A stretch of DNA of 64,000 nt from Eremophila alpestris peregrina. Taxonomy: Eukaryota > Chordata > Aves > Passeriformes > Alaudidae. Positions within the stretch are counted from its first letter, which is position 1. Every line of letters starts with the position of its first letter. Location: positions 3,023,917 through 3,087,916 of the forward strand of contig WMCF01000035.1 of NCBI GenBank assembly GCA_009792885.1, written 5' to 3'. Shown one piece after another: positions 14,301 to 64,000 of this stretch. A program made the position numbers and the translations under genes. Under the pieces are notes generated by a model. That model was not told the origin of the DNA and did no database searches. It saw only the letters and a program-made list of their open reading frames with translations.

Positions 14301-17300
14301 GGAAGGCTGAAGAAGAAAGCAGAAACTAGCTAAAGACAAAATTAAGTGGAGATCTAAAGGCCTGAATCCAGTTTTTAGTGCTTACAAAGAGCCACATGAA
14401 GCAGGGGTGCCTTCCATGTCAGTTTAAAGTACAAATGCATCATCTTACATAATAAGGTCATTTTTTTCTCCAAAGTTATTTGACCATAGCTGTAATTTTG
14501 ATGGCAGTAAATTTCCACATCCAGATGTGCTGAGGAGATGTTTCTTCCTTGAGTGGTTTAATTATCCTCCAGGCAAGTGTTCACAGTAACCTTGCATGGC
14601 TGAGCTGAATCCAGCCAGTGGCACAGTATGGTTGACATAGCACTGCTGCAGGGAAACAGTGTCACCAGCAGTGACAGTCACTACAGGTCCAGAAGGGAGG
14701 AATCTGTGGGAGAAACAAGGACAAGGAGACAGAAATAAATGCAAAGGGAACTGGAAAATGCACAGCAGCAGCCTAAGTCAGAAGAATTATATATCTTCTG
14801 AAAAATAAAAGTGTAAAGAAAGTCTCTGATGTAACTGGAAAATATCTGCATGAGTGGAAAATCCAGGAGAATGGCATATGGGAAAGGGAGCAAGTTACTG
14901 TGTGGGCTGGTGAAGGTACCTACACATACAGCAGACATTTTACCATCACAGAATTGGAAAAGTGCAGGGATCAGGGCAAAGTGAGGGGTGAGGTGTGTCC
15001 TTCCTTCCCATGAAAGAGATCCCCTACCCACTGTGCCCCAAAGAAACGAGTCACACACTGTCCCTGCTTCAAGCCTGCACCATGACATGGCCAGAGCCAC
15101 CCTCATCACTCAAACACCATCAGCAGTTCACCATGGGGATGCTGTCAGTCAGCCTGAGCCCAAATACCCCCTGCCTGTGACACACCAGGATGAACCACAC
15201 CACACTAATCAATTCCCAGAAACCAACAAACCCTGGAATAATAAATGAAGGAACGTAATTTCAAAGTGTCGAAACTAATTCTGACATTTTCTGGGACTCC
15301 TGAAGTTGTAATTATGCACAGCTGGTTGAAAGAGCTTTATAACTAAACAGATACAATACCTGAAGGAACTAATTCAGAGTTATTGCTCATTATTAACAGT
15401 CATCTACAAAATCAATGATGATTTAACTATCATTTGTCACAGCCACAAATAGAAGTCCTCAGTACAAATTACAGAATCTTAGTTCTCAGGAATGAATCAA
15501 TACTTGCCATTTTCTCAGCTATTTCCATTACTGCACTAGGACTCCTTAAAGAGATTATGAGTATCTGTCTCACTTGACCCAGCTGCCATCTCTGTTTCTT
15601 CCCCAAGCAGATATGAATGTCTACTCTGCTTCCATACATACTGCCTTATTTCTGCATTTCCTGTCTTTTCAACTTTCTTCCCTCTATCAACACCAGCAGG
15701 AACCACCATACTCCTGTACAACATCAGTCCTTTCTGCTGTCCTTGCTTCCAAAAGGAGTATGCAATTATTCCTGATCCCTAAGGTTTGGACTCACAGAAC
15801 TCTTTGGATGAAGAAACACCTTTTCCCATCTGACACACAGAGAAATAATGGTGGTGGTGAAGGCAATGCAGTGTCAGAGCTCTGACAGAGCCCCTAAGCA
15901 CAGCCAGCCCATACCAGCTTCTCACCACTGTGAATGGAGTCACAAACCCAACAGGAACTAACAAACTACAGGCACCTTGTAGCCTTCAGACATTCAAGTG
16001 GAAGTGATAATTCATAAACCCTGCTGGTTTCAGCTGCCTGTACACAAAGACCACCTGTTTTACATTAATTCCAGTCCTAACCATGGGTCTCTTGCATCGA
16101 TCTGCATCACCTTGAAATGTTTTGAATGCAGCCTTGCCTTGGAGCTCTGCAGCAGCTGAGGGTGTGAGACAGTCCCGAGCCAGCTGCCACAAGTTCATGC
16201 TCCAGAGCAGCTCTTGGAGCTGGGTTCCAGCGCCCACTGGAGACTGAGCACAGGCTGGAACAGACACATCCCCACTCACTGCAGATTCACTGTCCTTCCC
16301 TTCCCAGGAGCAACTCTCAGCGTTCTTTTTGGAATGACTGCAGCCTTTGCTTAAGCACTGCTTTTTGTTTGTTTGTTTTAAGCCAGATTGACAAAAGACA
16401 TCCAAGTGAAAATTTTACTGATAATGAAAAAGCATATGTGGACTCTGCTTCCTCCTTTTTGAGAAAATAGAGTCCCTTTATCTCCTTCCTCATGTACATC
16501 ATTTCAACAGGTAACTTTCACTCCTATAGTTACATTTCAGTCCTGATATTGCAAAAACCCCTTTTTAATAGAAAAAAAAAAGCTACCCAATACCACTTTT
16601 CTCAAAAGAAAACGCTGCTCTCTAGTGGAAGACAACAATATGCTCTAATTCCATTAGAAGGAATGGTATAAAATTTTATCAGTTACAAGAAACTTTGATT
16701 AATTTTCACAAGCACTGAAACATATAAGTAGCAGGCCTGGTTTGTTTCCCATGAGTCTTTCAGATTGGCCAGTGAGATTTAGATATTCACTCTTCAAGAC
16801 AAACTTGCAATGCATTTGAATAATTGCCATATTAATATCCAAATGACCTGCCAAGTACTCGTGCATTAAAATACTAACATATCATATGGTCCCTTTTAAT
16901 TTTTCTATTCCTAGACAATATAATAATAAGCCAATTTTTCTTATTTTTTTTTTCCCCAACATACTGAATTTACCAAGAGACTTCCCTAGGTCTGAATACA
17001 AAGCTTAGCCAATCACTTTGAAGACAGATTAGTTACCTGCACAGAATAATTTATGCTAACACTATGGAAATGTGTATCCTGTTTGCTATGGGTTTCTAAA
17101 GACATTCCTGACTACAAGCACAGTGATACAGAATCGAATTCCTGTTGCAGTGGTTCCTTCAACTTCTACTGAAACAATGACAAATGGTTAGACTTCAAAT
17201 AGTATTTGTCCTGGAACAGCCACATTTGATCCTACTTGCAGTTAATTTATAAAACACAGCATTCATATGCTTTTCTCTTCTTTTTGTCTTTAGGCACAGA

Positions 17301-19985
17301 TAAGCAAAAAGGGAAACAGCCCTCTCTCTACTACATTTCTTCAAGTTATGGACCAAAGCAGCCCAATTCTGGATTTACTTCCAACTTGCCCTAGTCATAA
17401 CAGGAAGCCTGTACAGCACTTGCAGCTGTTTTCTTCTCTCTCTGCAGATAAGAGACATGTGTGAAGTGGTTTCCTGATAAACACACCAAGAAAGTACTTC
17501 ATTTAATGAGAAGTTTAGATTTGTTTGAAAACAGATGGAAAAAAAAATGAAGATGAGAAAATAGGATATGGATATTTGAAACCAAATTTATTGCTTGAAA
17601 AATTTATACTTAATTTCAATTAGCACATTAATTAGAAAACAGAGGAAAATGTTAAAAATGGTATTAATTTTTTAAAAATTCAACCCTAACTAAAGCTATA
17701 AAAATTATAAAAATGTAAATTTCAATAATCCAAAGTTCCATTTCTTGACTGTTAAAACTGAACCTTGAAAAAAGCTGCTTATGAGTGAACTCCAACAGCT
17801 AATTTGTTTACTGACTGTGCAGAGAGCTCAAACAATAATTACTAATTCAGAGTGCTCTTGTAAACAATCTATTTTTGGTTGAAACACTCATGAGGCTCAG
17901 AGCATGCTCTGAGGACAAGACATAGTGACTTGAAGCAAGATAGTTTTCTATTACTTATTCATTTACATTGTAAATACCTGAGACTTAAGCTCAATAATTC
18001 TCCACTGTCTCTCTAACTAAGCAAATAAAAGAAATAAAGGTTAGCTCATCCATAAATTAATTACACAGAAATAAAATACATCCATAAATAAACACAAGAT
18101 TCATGTATTCTTTACCTCTGCTTCTTTTTATTGTCATATTTAAGACAATGATAAAAGATGTATTAATTGTATTAATTTTAAAACATACAAGAGAGTGAAC
18201 CCAGCATTTAAATAGCTCATTTTCTCCATATTTACAAAAAAAACAAAACCAAACCAAAAAACCCCCAAAACCAAAAACCACCACCGACCAAATAAAAAAC
18301 CCAACCAAAAATAAGAAAAAGGAAAGACATGGTTTTTTGTTCCAATACAACCTCCACCCCTTTAGACCTTGAGAAGAATCTTTATTCACAAAAATGTCAA
18401 GCACAATCAGTAGAATTTCCCATGATAAAACAAAGTGGATAAAACTTAACCACAGGAAAGGTTTATGGGCTTTCTTTCCATGAAGCCCTAACCCATGTTA
18501 AATTTACATCTTGAAAAACAAACAGAAAAATGAGCAAGTGGCAATCTCACTGAGATCACTAAGAAGACTTTAATTTATTCCGAAATTTCTATTGCTAAAA
18601 CAGAGATAGCAAATATATGTAGCTTTTAGAGCAGCTAATAAATGCACTACATTCTCCACCATCACCCTGCCAAAAATGGAGGCAGAAGTAGATCTCAGCA
18701 TCACACTGAATATACAGAATAATTTGAGAATAGTTGTGTTGAGTTTCACATGAGATCTTGTCTGCATGGAGGATGAATTAAAAAACAGACACAGTGGCAA
18801 CTTAAGACTTAAACCAACAGATTTACAGTCTCTGAATGTAGCCTTACACTTCTGGTGGACATAAAGACAAACTGCAGCACAAACTTGTTCATCTTCTAAT
18901 GCTAAAATACTCAGCAGGCTGCTTTTATTCCCTGAGGGCACAAGTGCAGCTTTTTTCTCTACTTCATTTCTCTCCAACCTTGACCCATGTCATGAGCACA
19001 CTGAGCATCCCAACACTGCTGGCTAAACACTAAGATACTTTTCCTCCACAGTACCACAGTAAATTTTAACACACTACACTGAAATTATTTGAGATTTAAA
19101 TTCGTTCTGAAAACTGCTTTAGTGGACTAAAGCTAAAGATGCTTCCAAATTATTTCATGGCAATGCATAAAAAACAGCATCCCCTTCAATTTCCACTTTC
19201 TATAATAAAATAGAACTAGGTTGTTCAGATGATCCTGCTCAATTATGAAACTTTTCCCAAACTAAGACTGCTGTCAGCTACTGATTATAGCAGTCAGATA
19301 GCTGCTGTCATATGAAAAGCTATCTATAATTTGCAATATTCTTACAACAGTCTCCTCAGAATTTAGCAGCATCCACAATGTACAGCTTCTTGTAGATATG
19401 GTCCCAAAACAGAATCCTGGGGAGGAAAATGATTTACTGGATAACTTGAGATAAAGAAAAACCAGTTAAAACTACCAAAAGCAAAGAGCAAATATTTCAA
19501 ACACTTTGAACAGAACTCCTGAACTCACTATGAATTAATCACAAACTCAGTTCAATCTTTCTGAAGTTCCTGTTCTTAACAGCTGCAGACCTCTGCAGGT
19601 CCTGTTGAGAGGACATTTCCAAAAGCACTCTGGCAAACTCACAGCACACTCTTGCAATTGTCTTTTTGTTTTTTTAATGACATCTGAATACATGTGTAAT
19701 AAATACTGAGTTAATAACAGCTTCCACCCATTAACAGTAACAGAAAAAGCAAACACTCTCACACGAAAAAGAAAATGTTATCAGGTGAAATCCACTTTAA
19801 ATTTGTTTCCATTCTCTGGTGCACTCTCAGGGTCTGTACTAACAACAGGTGGTGAACAATTGGGCAATTCTTTTGATATTATTTCCAATTCACTCCTATT
19901 GAGACACATAGAACTTTTCTTAATTATGTCTAAATTATGTTTGCTTACTATGTCTTGGTCTCCTATCTTGTTTTATGTCCAAGTT
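8330..19985. other. Gene-poor spacer between DLG5 promoter and POLR3A, including the POLR3A 3' UTR
   Basis: No open frame in this stretch resembles a known protein on either strand, and no tRNA or snoRNA was recognised. The right end must contain the 3' UTR of POLR3A, because its stop codon is at 19988-19986 on the minus strand. Minus-strand AATAAA hexamers occur at 18929-18924, 18579-18574 and 18386-18381, but nothing in the sequence says which is used. An A/C-rich low-complexity run lies at 18235-18300 and a GC-richer patch at about 16090-16310. The rest is AT-rich, without obvious repeats. Confidence 0.7.
18235..18300. repeat. A/C-rich low-complexity run
   Basis: A run built almost only from A and C in short phrases such as AAAACC, CCAAAACC and CCACCACC. 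Tracts of this kind are scattered in bird genomes. It is about 1.7 kb beyond the POLR3A stop codon, so it may or may not lie in the 3' UTR; on the transcribed minus strand it would read as a GT-rich run. Confidence 0.7.
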
Positions 19986-49813
<29,828 letters not shown>

Positions 49814-50124
49814 CGCAGCGGCGGCGGGGCCCGTGCGGCCGCACTCGGGGCCTGTGCCGGGCCGGGCCGGTCAGCGCGGCCTCCGCCCGCAGCGCTCCCT
49901 GCCGGCACCGCCGTACGGGGGTACCTGTGCCCAGGGAGCCCTGCTCAGCCTCCCCGGCACCCTATTCCCGAGCGCGGTCAGTGCACTGCGGAAAAACCGC
50001 TTCTCGTGTTCAGGCGGAACTTCCTGAGCAGCGCCTGCCCATCGCCGCTGGGCCTATTACCCGGCACCACGGAGCTGAGCTCGGCCCCGCTCTCTGGCAC
50101 CCCTCCCTGTCTGTGCACATGAAC

Positions 50125-50195
50125 GAGGTCCCCTCTCAGTCGTCTCTTCTCCAGGCTGAAGAGGCCCAACTCGCTGAGTCCTAAACAACTCCTCA
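50125..50195 (-). mobile_element. Short CR1-like fragment inside the POLR3A/RPS24 promoter
   Basis: The plus strand reads GTCTCTTCTCCAGGCTGAAG followed by AGGCCCAACTCGCTGAGTCC. This resembles the reverse complement of the CR1 phrase that in full copies reads as leading into an AGCCTGGAGAAGAGA-type word. Only about 70 bp is convincing. The flanks are promoter GC-rich sequence, so the boundaries are approximate. Confidence 0.6.
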
Positions 50196-50493
50196 GCCAG
50201 GGCTGCACCGCCACGTTCAGTCCGTGGCTCTGCGTGTCCCACAGCAGCGCTGGGCCACCAGCGGCGGGACCCGGTGGGCGCACGGCGGAGGCAACCCGAC
50301 GGCAGAGTTCAGTTCGGCTGAGGCTGCCGCACGGCGGTCACGGAGCTGCCTCCGCCCCGGCTCCCATCAGGCACACTAAAGTCACGCCTACCGCCCTTCC
50401 CTGCCGGCTCTGAAATAGACAGCCGCACGCACAGCCCCGCCCCTACGGGAGGGCCCCACGCCGCCTTATGATTGGCCGCGGAGAGGCGCCCAT

Positions 50494-57215
<6,722 letters not shown>

Positions 57216-60200
57216 TTGATTAGCAAGCTACCACTTTGTAAAGTTTGAGAAATTCAGTGTAGGTGTACTGTTTGCACTGGATTAAAATCTTTTCATAATT
57301 AAACAAGTTTTGTTTTGAGTATCAATATGAAGTGAACCACAGCTTCCTGCAGGTAGTAGTAGGAGCTAATTCCAAGTTGGAGGTGGACATGCTTTTGTTC
57401 AAACTATGGTTTGGAAAGTCCTTTTGTTTGGCTGCCTATTTTGTATAGACCTGTAGAACACGGGGAAAGGGAGAACAAAACATGCTGACAGAGACATTCA
57501 GAGCTGCCTGCTTCCACATTAGAGATTTTTGCTAATGAAGGCATTAGGAATGATTTGTGTTTTGTTCTGGAGTTGTCAGGACAGGCTCTGGGGTCTTGGG
57601 CCTGCAAGCTGTGTGGCACACCCCTGATTTTTCATCTGATACTGTTAAAGGGGCCATTGGAGGTAGAAGTGTGGGCAGTCTGGTGCAGGTGTTTTGAGGA
57701 GTATGGAAAGCAGAAATTCTGTACTTTAGACAGGACTGAAACAAACTGGCACTGTGTTGAATAAGGCTGACGTTTTTTACCCTAATGCAGTATTTTGGAA
57801 TTGCACTACCATTGTACTGGACAGCACACTGTAGACAGGTAAAGCACTTTTAGTGTTTGAGGGACAAAACCAGCACTACCACAGCTAAGAATTGTTAAAG
57901 GATTCCAAAGGGGATTTTGTACAAGATGTGCTAAGGATAGATGAAGCCCTTAATGCCTCTTGTGGCTTCAGTCCGAGTCTTGAACGGGTGGGGTTGCAGC
58001 TGTGTGGTTCAGCAGCAGCATCCCAGTGTTGGCTGTACAGCTCAGAGCTGCTGTGCTGCAGTAAACCCTGCCCATGTGTCATGTCCTGCATGAGAGAGAG
58101 AGAGGAGTGACGCTATTCAGTGTGATTGAGCAGTCACTAGGGGGTGGTGTGAACACAGCGATACAAGTACAAGGAAGCCATGCGGCAATTTTTCATAGAA
58201 TAGGCTGAAAGGTGGCCAAATTGTCCCCTGCCAAAGAGGTCAATTGCTTTGAAAACGTGCATTAAAAATAGTTGTGTGAAGGAGCTGAGACTGGAAGTGA
58301 TATGCTTGCTTCACTCTTGGTTTGAATTCAATGGAAACCATCTGTTTCAGTGAAGACCACAGAGTTAGTGTTTTCCAAATGTTTACTACTTGAAAGCTGT
58401 AGAGTGCTGGCACAAATTCTGGTTGCTCTTTTCAGAAGCCTCCTTACCTTAGTACTCTGCAGTCAAGAAAGGATCTATAAATAGGTGCCTCCATAAAGGT
58501 ACATGGCATAAAGTGCCTTGTGTAGGATTGGTATTTTGAGTTTCCATAGTAAACAGTGCTGTTCCAGGGGGCTCTGCCTCTAGAAGAAACTATTTCTGTA
58601 ATTGGAATACTGAGTTTCCTTTTTCAGCTTTGTAATGTCTTACATTTTTAATACAGGTTTGTTTATATACTACAATAACTGCAAAGCAGATGGATTGAAG
58701 TAGTTACAGCTTGGTGCCATATTTTGGTATTTGATGCCCCATTTTGATTGAAGATTGACAGCAAAAAACATGTAGTAAATCCATAGAACCATTGACTGTC
58801 GTTGTATAGTGAGGTCATAACCTCATATCCATAAGCTCATCTCATCTGTCCTCTCATCTCACAATGTGAGGCAGTACGCACAAAAATTAGGGAAGGGGTC
58901 AAAATGACATGCATCTAGAATTAAGTGATCAAATCACATCAGGCCATTGGAGTTTTTCCCCCTATTCTGCAACACTCTGTTGACAAGGCTGTCCTTTTCT
59001 GTCATTCTACCTGGAGAATGTCAAACAACTGAAGAGCTGTCGCTGGAACCTTTGTGCTTCAGCAGCTGGGAGTTGAACACAGGCCTTCATGTGAGGTTTG
59101 CTCTGGCAATGTCTTGCCTGTGCACTCCTGTCTCAGCAGGGTGTAGCAGGTGTTCTGGAATTCAGAGGTTTAATGCACACCTCGTGCTGTGCACACTCTA
59201 GGTTAATCCCCTTTCCTGTGGGAGGTGAAACAATTAAGTGGAACAGGAATCTTCACTTTTGTCCTTACTGTGTGCTGAAGGAACCCTTTTATTTCCTGCT
59301 GATCTTGGCACATCCCATCATTTAGAGGTAGTAGTTTAGTCACTGTTGTCTGCTTGGCCTGGCCCTCATCTTTCAAGAATTTTATCTGTTTAATGACAGT
59401 CTGAAATCCAGATTAGAAAATGAAGGAATTTTGGAGAACTTCTAAATTAATCTGCTGGCGAGCAGTCTCAAATGTGTATGTGTGGAAAGACTTGTATTAA
59501 TCACCATTTACAATGGCTAGGGCTTGTTGGAGTTGCAGGCACAGAAAAGCTGGTGTTTTCCTTTTGGAAGGACTCAGAATTGTATAGCAGGCTTAGGAAA
59601 AGCAGCAATGCAGAGTGTGGGAGGAGCAGAGGTCACTGTCCTGCCTGCACAGAAAAAGAGAGCTTTGATGAAGATGAAATATGACAAAATTTGGCTCCAC
59701 CTGGGTACAATGAGGTGGTTTTGTCTACAGACCAGCTTGTAACAAGTTTGAGAACAAATACTGGGGGGAAGAAATGAAGCTGATGCCAACAGTGGCTTGA
59801 AATAAATGAGGCATAGTGTGCTTTGAGAAGACTGCAGTACCAACAGTCAGCTGAATGGGCAGTGTGGGTTCTTGCCATTGATAGAAAATGTGTCATTTAA
59901 GGACTGAGGTATGTAGGTCACTATCAAATCTGTTTGCAACAGTCAGAAGAAATTAACTTGTTCATATTAATCTGGTCAGTTCCTATAAAAAATGAATTTC
60001 AATGTCATGTTCCTTCTTACACAGAGGAAATAGAACATTGTCTAGTAGCAGCTGTTGATGATATTAGAGTCACACAACAAGTTTGAAATTCCTGTTGTGA
60101 ATTTCAAATGCTTCTACTCATGTGCTTCCATTTGAGCAAAACAAGATCTAGTGAGCCTTTTTTGGATGAGTATTTTGGTACTGCTAAGAGATGAGGTAAG

Positions 60201-63200
60201 AGTTGTTAATTATTTTTTTCTATGCACGCTGGCAGAATTTCATCTGAGCAACTGAATTTACCAATATAGGAGGCAAAAATTTATTTTGTTCATTGATGTC
60301 CCTAACAAAATAGCAATAAAATTAAATTATTTCCATGAACATATTTTTTATAATGCATCTAAGATATAAAAGGGAAAGGTTTAAGTAAACTTTTTAAAAA
60401 TCAGTGTCAGGAGCAGGCACATCCAAGTACATTCATGTCTTTGGACACCTTTATTATGAAGGTATTAAATGGAAACTTGGGTTTGTTGCTAACATTTTTG
60501 ATTTCTAGTTCTGTCTTAAAAATATTCCCTGTGGAATTCTGTCCACATCTCGAATTCTGTAAGTTTCTTCTTAATTTATTCCTCTCTGCAAAGGCTGTGG
60601 CAAATGAAACAGCTGCAGAAGTGGCTCAAAGACATCCTGTGTGCTAGAAGGTAACTGTGATTTCCAAGAGCTGGCCGTTGGCAGCCAGTACTTCTGACAA
60701 AGCTCCATCTCCTCTGTGCTGTTCACACACAGAGAGCTTTGGTCAAGTCCAGTGATGTGCTGGGCCAGAGGAGTCAGAGCACCTGTGCCTTCTCTTAACA
60801 TAGTAGATGTTGCACAACCAGCAAAAATGATGATTGCAATGCTTCAGTGGGGTGGATGGTAACAGTTTGTAGTGGTGTTCATTGGGTTAGAATCCAGCTG
60901 TTATTTAATGAAGCTGGCCAGGCTGCACACTGACCCCCATTAGGAGAAACATGCTTCGCTGCCTTTGATGATGATCTGATTTGATTGTGCTGGAGCTGCT
61001 ACCCTGCTATCATTTTCTGTCAATTTTTGCTAGCCTGTTTGTTAAGCCAGCCATCATTTGTGTTGATTTGATAACAGGTTTCAATCACTGATAATAAAAC
61101 TTTTCTGTGACAGATGACCTCAGATCCATATCTCCTGCACAGTGTTGGCTGTAAGTAGAAAATTGGGACTGACACTTTGCTTTTTCAATGTTTTCTGTCT
61201 GGTTTAACAGCCAATGTAAAAATGACTATCAAAATAGCTTAATATTTTAAAATTAAAATAGTGGAAACAGTTAAATTTTAAAAATGTTGGTCAGTAGTTC
61301 TTGCATAGCTTATTTCCCTGTCCTCTTCATAGTATGATGGATCCTGCCACAGAAAGAGGAGAAATTAAGCTTTTTTTGGCAAGTAGGAGAGTATTAGGAA
61401 ATATGAGAACTGAGAGATTTCATGTTTTAAGTATTTATTTTAATTGATCAATTCTAGTTATTGTAGAGAGGTTGATTTAGACCCTGTTTCAGGGCCTTAC
61501 AAAAGGAAAGAATAATGTAAGGACCTAGGATTGGGAGAAACTGCTTCCTGTCCACACACTAATATGAAACTTGTTTGTTTTCTGAGGAGTTAATTAAACT
61601 GAGAATATATTATTCCTGGCATTGAGCCGCATAGTGCTTGTAAAAACAAGCACTGAAGGACTGTACTTAAGCATAAACCACAGAAAACAGGGTCAAATTG
61701 AATTGTCCAGAGTCAAAGAAATGCTGAAAAATAAACATCTGTCATTAAACACTTACTGCAATATGCATAAATTTTTTTTTCATTTTTTAAACATTAAAAT
61801 CTTCATGTCTGTTGATGTCTGTTTGTGACTCTGACTTGTGATTTTGAACAAAATAAATCTCCCTTCAGCATGGTGAATGATCGCTCTAAAATACTTGATT
61901 TTGGCTCAACAGTGTTTGGGCTCTTGGCAATGCTTTGTTGGTATGAAGTGTCTGATGATCTGGGTGAAAACCTCAGTGGAGGGCTAAAGAATACTTGTCC
62001 AGAAGTTTTAACATAATGTGCTGCACAGACAGACCTTGGGGAGCCTCCTTAGAGAAACCTGCCCTGCTGAAGATGAGTGAGGTGCTCCTACAGTCTGAAC
62101 AGGATGTCACTGGACAACCTTTCTATTCCCCGGACAATGGCCTTCATACCTGCTTTAAGGTCAGCCCTGACTCAGTCAGGTCATTGGACAAGGTGATAAT
62201 TATAACTCCCTTCCAACTGAAATAGTTTGTGTGTTTGTACAGAAGTACATTTGCATTTATGTCTTTGAAACAGTGAGGTACTTAAAATATCCTCCTACTT
62301 TATTTTTGTGTGCTTTGTGTGTGAAGTGGGAGTACTGGAACATTACAGAGTTACTGTGTGGGGATTAACTTTTGTCAGTGATGACAGATAAACATCATTT
62401 TGTACCCTTTTAGTCTCACAACTCAGCTGTTCCCATATTTGGCTGCCTACCAGGGGCATTCTTCTCTGAGGTTTGTAACTTGTATCCCCGTGTTCATTGG
62501 TGAAGTTCACTGGCCCATAGCATGAACACGGTGTCCTTTAAATACTTTGTGTGATTACTACAGATATTAATGTTTTAGAAGTGGGGGAAGCTAGTTAGTT
62601 CTTCAGTCTTTGATCTTTTGCTGTCCCCTTAAAGACTCCTGAGGTTTCTTTAACCCATAAGCCTGTTTAGCCAAGAGAATATTTTATCTTTGTTCAAGCT
62701 GCCTGTTGCATAGGGACCAGTGGCTTTTTGTTTCTTTAATTTGTTCTGTTTGCAGGTGCTTTTTCTATCTTTATGTTCCCATAGACTGTGTAAGAATGAT
62801 ACTAATCACAAAGCTCATATAAAGCAATTTATTTATCAGTCTCTTTGCTAGTGGTTCATCAGTGCTCCACTGGAACCTCTGTGGGTAAAAGTGCCAAAAA
62901 ACCTGTCAGAAAGCTGAGATTGCTCTCTGCAGGGTCAGGAGAAGTTTGTAAAGCAGTTTGTATTGCTGTTATGTGGATGAAAGGATATAGACTTCCCAGG
63001 TGTATCAAGATATTGCACTTCTTCAGTCCTACATTAACTGTATTATTTAGCAAATATACAAAATAATTTCTGATGTAGTGAAGCTTCTGTTGCTTACTTC
63101 AGCTTAGTTCTCCCAGACTTTATTTTCTTTTTCTTTTTTTCAATTATTTTACCCCTTTAATAGCTATCTTAGGATATGAAGTGCAGGAGCATGTGTACAA

Positions 63201-64000
63201 TTTTTTCATGGGGCTTGGTAAGGAATCAAAATGTTTTTATCTAGCCTATATAATCTACACAAACTTCAAGAGCAAATAACTTTCTTTTCAGTAAAGGCAC
63301 ATGCAAAAAAATTTATAAGATTCTGAAAGAGAGGTGCAAAGTAATCCTTTAGCCAGCAGGGGACTGTAGAACCACGTATCACACAGTTATGTAAAAATGT
63401 CACAAAGAGCAGGGGAAAAACCCATGTACCAAACTATGTAGTCGAGATAGTCTCTTAAATATGGTAAAATACTGAAAAGGGAGGGCTCTTTTCATTGTTT
63501 GTTTCTCATTAAGGAATTTAATTTGCCTCAGGTTCCCCTTGTCGATGAAAATCTATGGGAATTTTGTTTACATTTTGAAGCACATTGCCAAGAACAGTAC
63601 TTCATATGGTAAGTATACTGAACCTTTTGGGGGAATGACAACACTACAGAAATGGTGGTGCATTCCCTAAAGGAAAACATACTTCATTTGTAATGAACAT
63701 TATGTCTGCAGAAACTAATGGCACAACCTCCTATTCAGCTTATGTAAAATAAAACAGGCCCATATGTTGCTGCTTTTAGGGTTTGGGTGTTTAAATTAAA
63801 TGTAGTTTAATGAATATTCAAGTCCATTTGCTCAAAGTTGTGCACAGCATAGCATCTTTTTCCTCTCTCTTTGGCCTTACCTAGAGTATTAAGCCATTAC
63901 AAGAGGATGCTAAGGCTGAGGCATCTGTTTCCAAGTAAAACTTGGGTATTTAAAACACCAGAGCAGATGAGAGGGTAAAGAAAGACATACAGTAAGAGGA
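57216..64000. other. Spacer downstream of RPS24, no supported gene
   Basis: No open frame on either strand resembles a known protein. A GA microsatellite lies near 58092-58106 and a possible CR1-like 3' end at about 62030-62225. The stretch at about 60810-61110 is less repetitive and contains homeobox-type and E-box-like words, but function cannot be claimed. Confidence 0.65.
62030..62225 (+). mobile_element. Possible diverged CR1-like 3' end
   Basis: The end of the segment reads GTCATTGGACAAGGTGATAA, then ACTCCCTTCCAACTGAAATA, similar to the CR1/avian retroposon phrase in which a GGAC-GATGAT word is followed by CCCTTCCAAC. The upstream part is not clearly CR1, so it could instead be another avian repeat such as an LTR end. 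Confidence 0.5.

Noticed and set aside
14681..15248. Overlapping open frames of 142 (minus) and 86 (plus) codons
   Set aside because: No family resemblance, no splice-consistent extension, and coding-like frames on both strands at once; most likely chance.
18570..18977. 135-codon minus-strand open frame beyond the POLR3A stop
   Set aside because: It lies in likely 3' UTR or spacer, and its translation resembles no known protein.
58190..58270. Possible CR1 end (TTTCATAGAATAGGCTGAAA)
   Set aside because: Only about 20 bases are suggestive, which is too short and diverged to support.

Overview
This is a vertebrate nuclear genomic window, almost certainly from a bird. It holds single-copy genes with GT-AG introns and CpG islands at promoters. 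Several 3'-end fragments of CR1-type LINEs, the dominant avian/reptilian retroposon, lie in introns and in one promoter. The gene order DLG5 - POLR3A - RPS24 matches the vertebrate synteny block on human chromosome 10q22. No operons, CRISPR arrays or other prokaryotic features are present, and no tRNA gene was recognised.

Layout. (1) Positions 1-7035: intron 1 of DLG5 (minus strand), with an 85-base poly(A) tract. (2) 6500-8320: CpG island with DLG5 coding exon 1 (7036-7336) and its GC-rich, CT-tract-rich promoter/5' UTR. (3) About 8330-19985: gene-poor spacer plus the unresolved 3' UTR of POLR3A. (4) 19986-49813: the whole coding region of POLR3A on the minus strand. All 31 coding exons were resolved base by base. 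After removing one artefact they sum to 4173 nt, that is 1390 codons plus stop, the same length as the human protein. (5) 49560-50870: a CpG island that is the divergent promoter of POLR3A (leftward) and RPS24 (rightward). (6) 50494 to about 57215: RPS24, four core coding exons and a variably spliced 3' end with tiny exons. (7) 57216-64000: spacer downstream of RPS24 with no supported gene.

The genes do not form one pathway, but the divergent pair is thematically linked. POLR3A is the catalytic subunit of RNA polymerase III (tRNA, 5S rRNA, U6), and RPS24 encodes ribosomal protein eS24, so both promoters serve the translation machinery. DLG5 is a MAGUK scaffold of polarity and junctions and is unrelated.

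The most striking observation is not biological. POLR3A exon 13 carries a 38-bp perfect palindrome made of the 19-bp Tn5/Nextera mosaic end and its reverse complement (40493-40530), flanked by two identical 58-bp copies of exon sequence. The extra 96 bp keep the reading frame, so an automatic annotation would yield a false 1422-residue protein containing the adapter-derived peptide SYTHLDVYKRQ. This is best read as a sequencing-library/assembly artefact. I found no credible new biological system. The next most interesting items are the micro-exon candidates at the RPS24 3' end.
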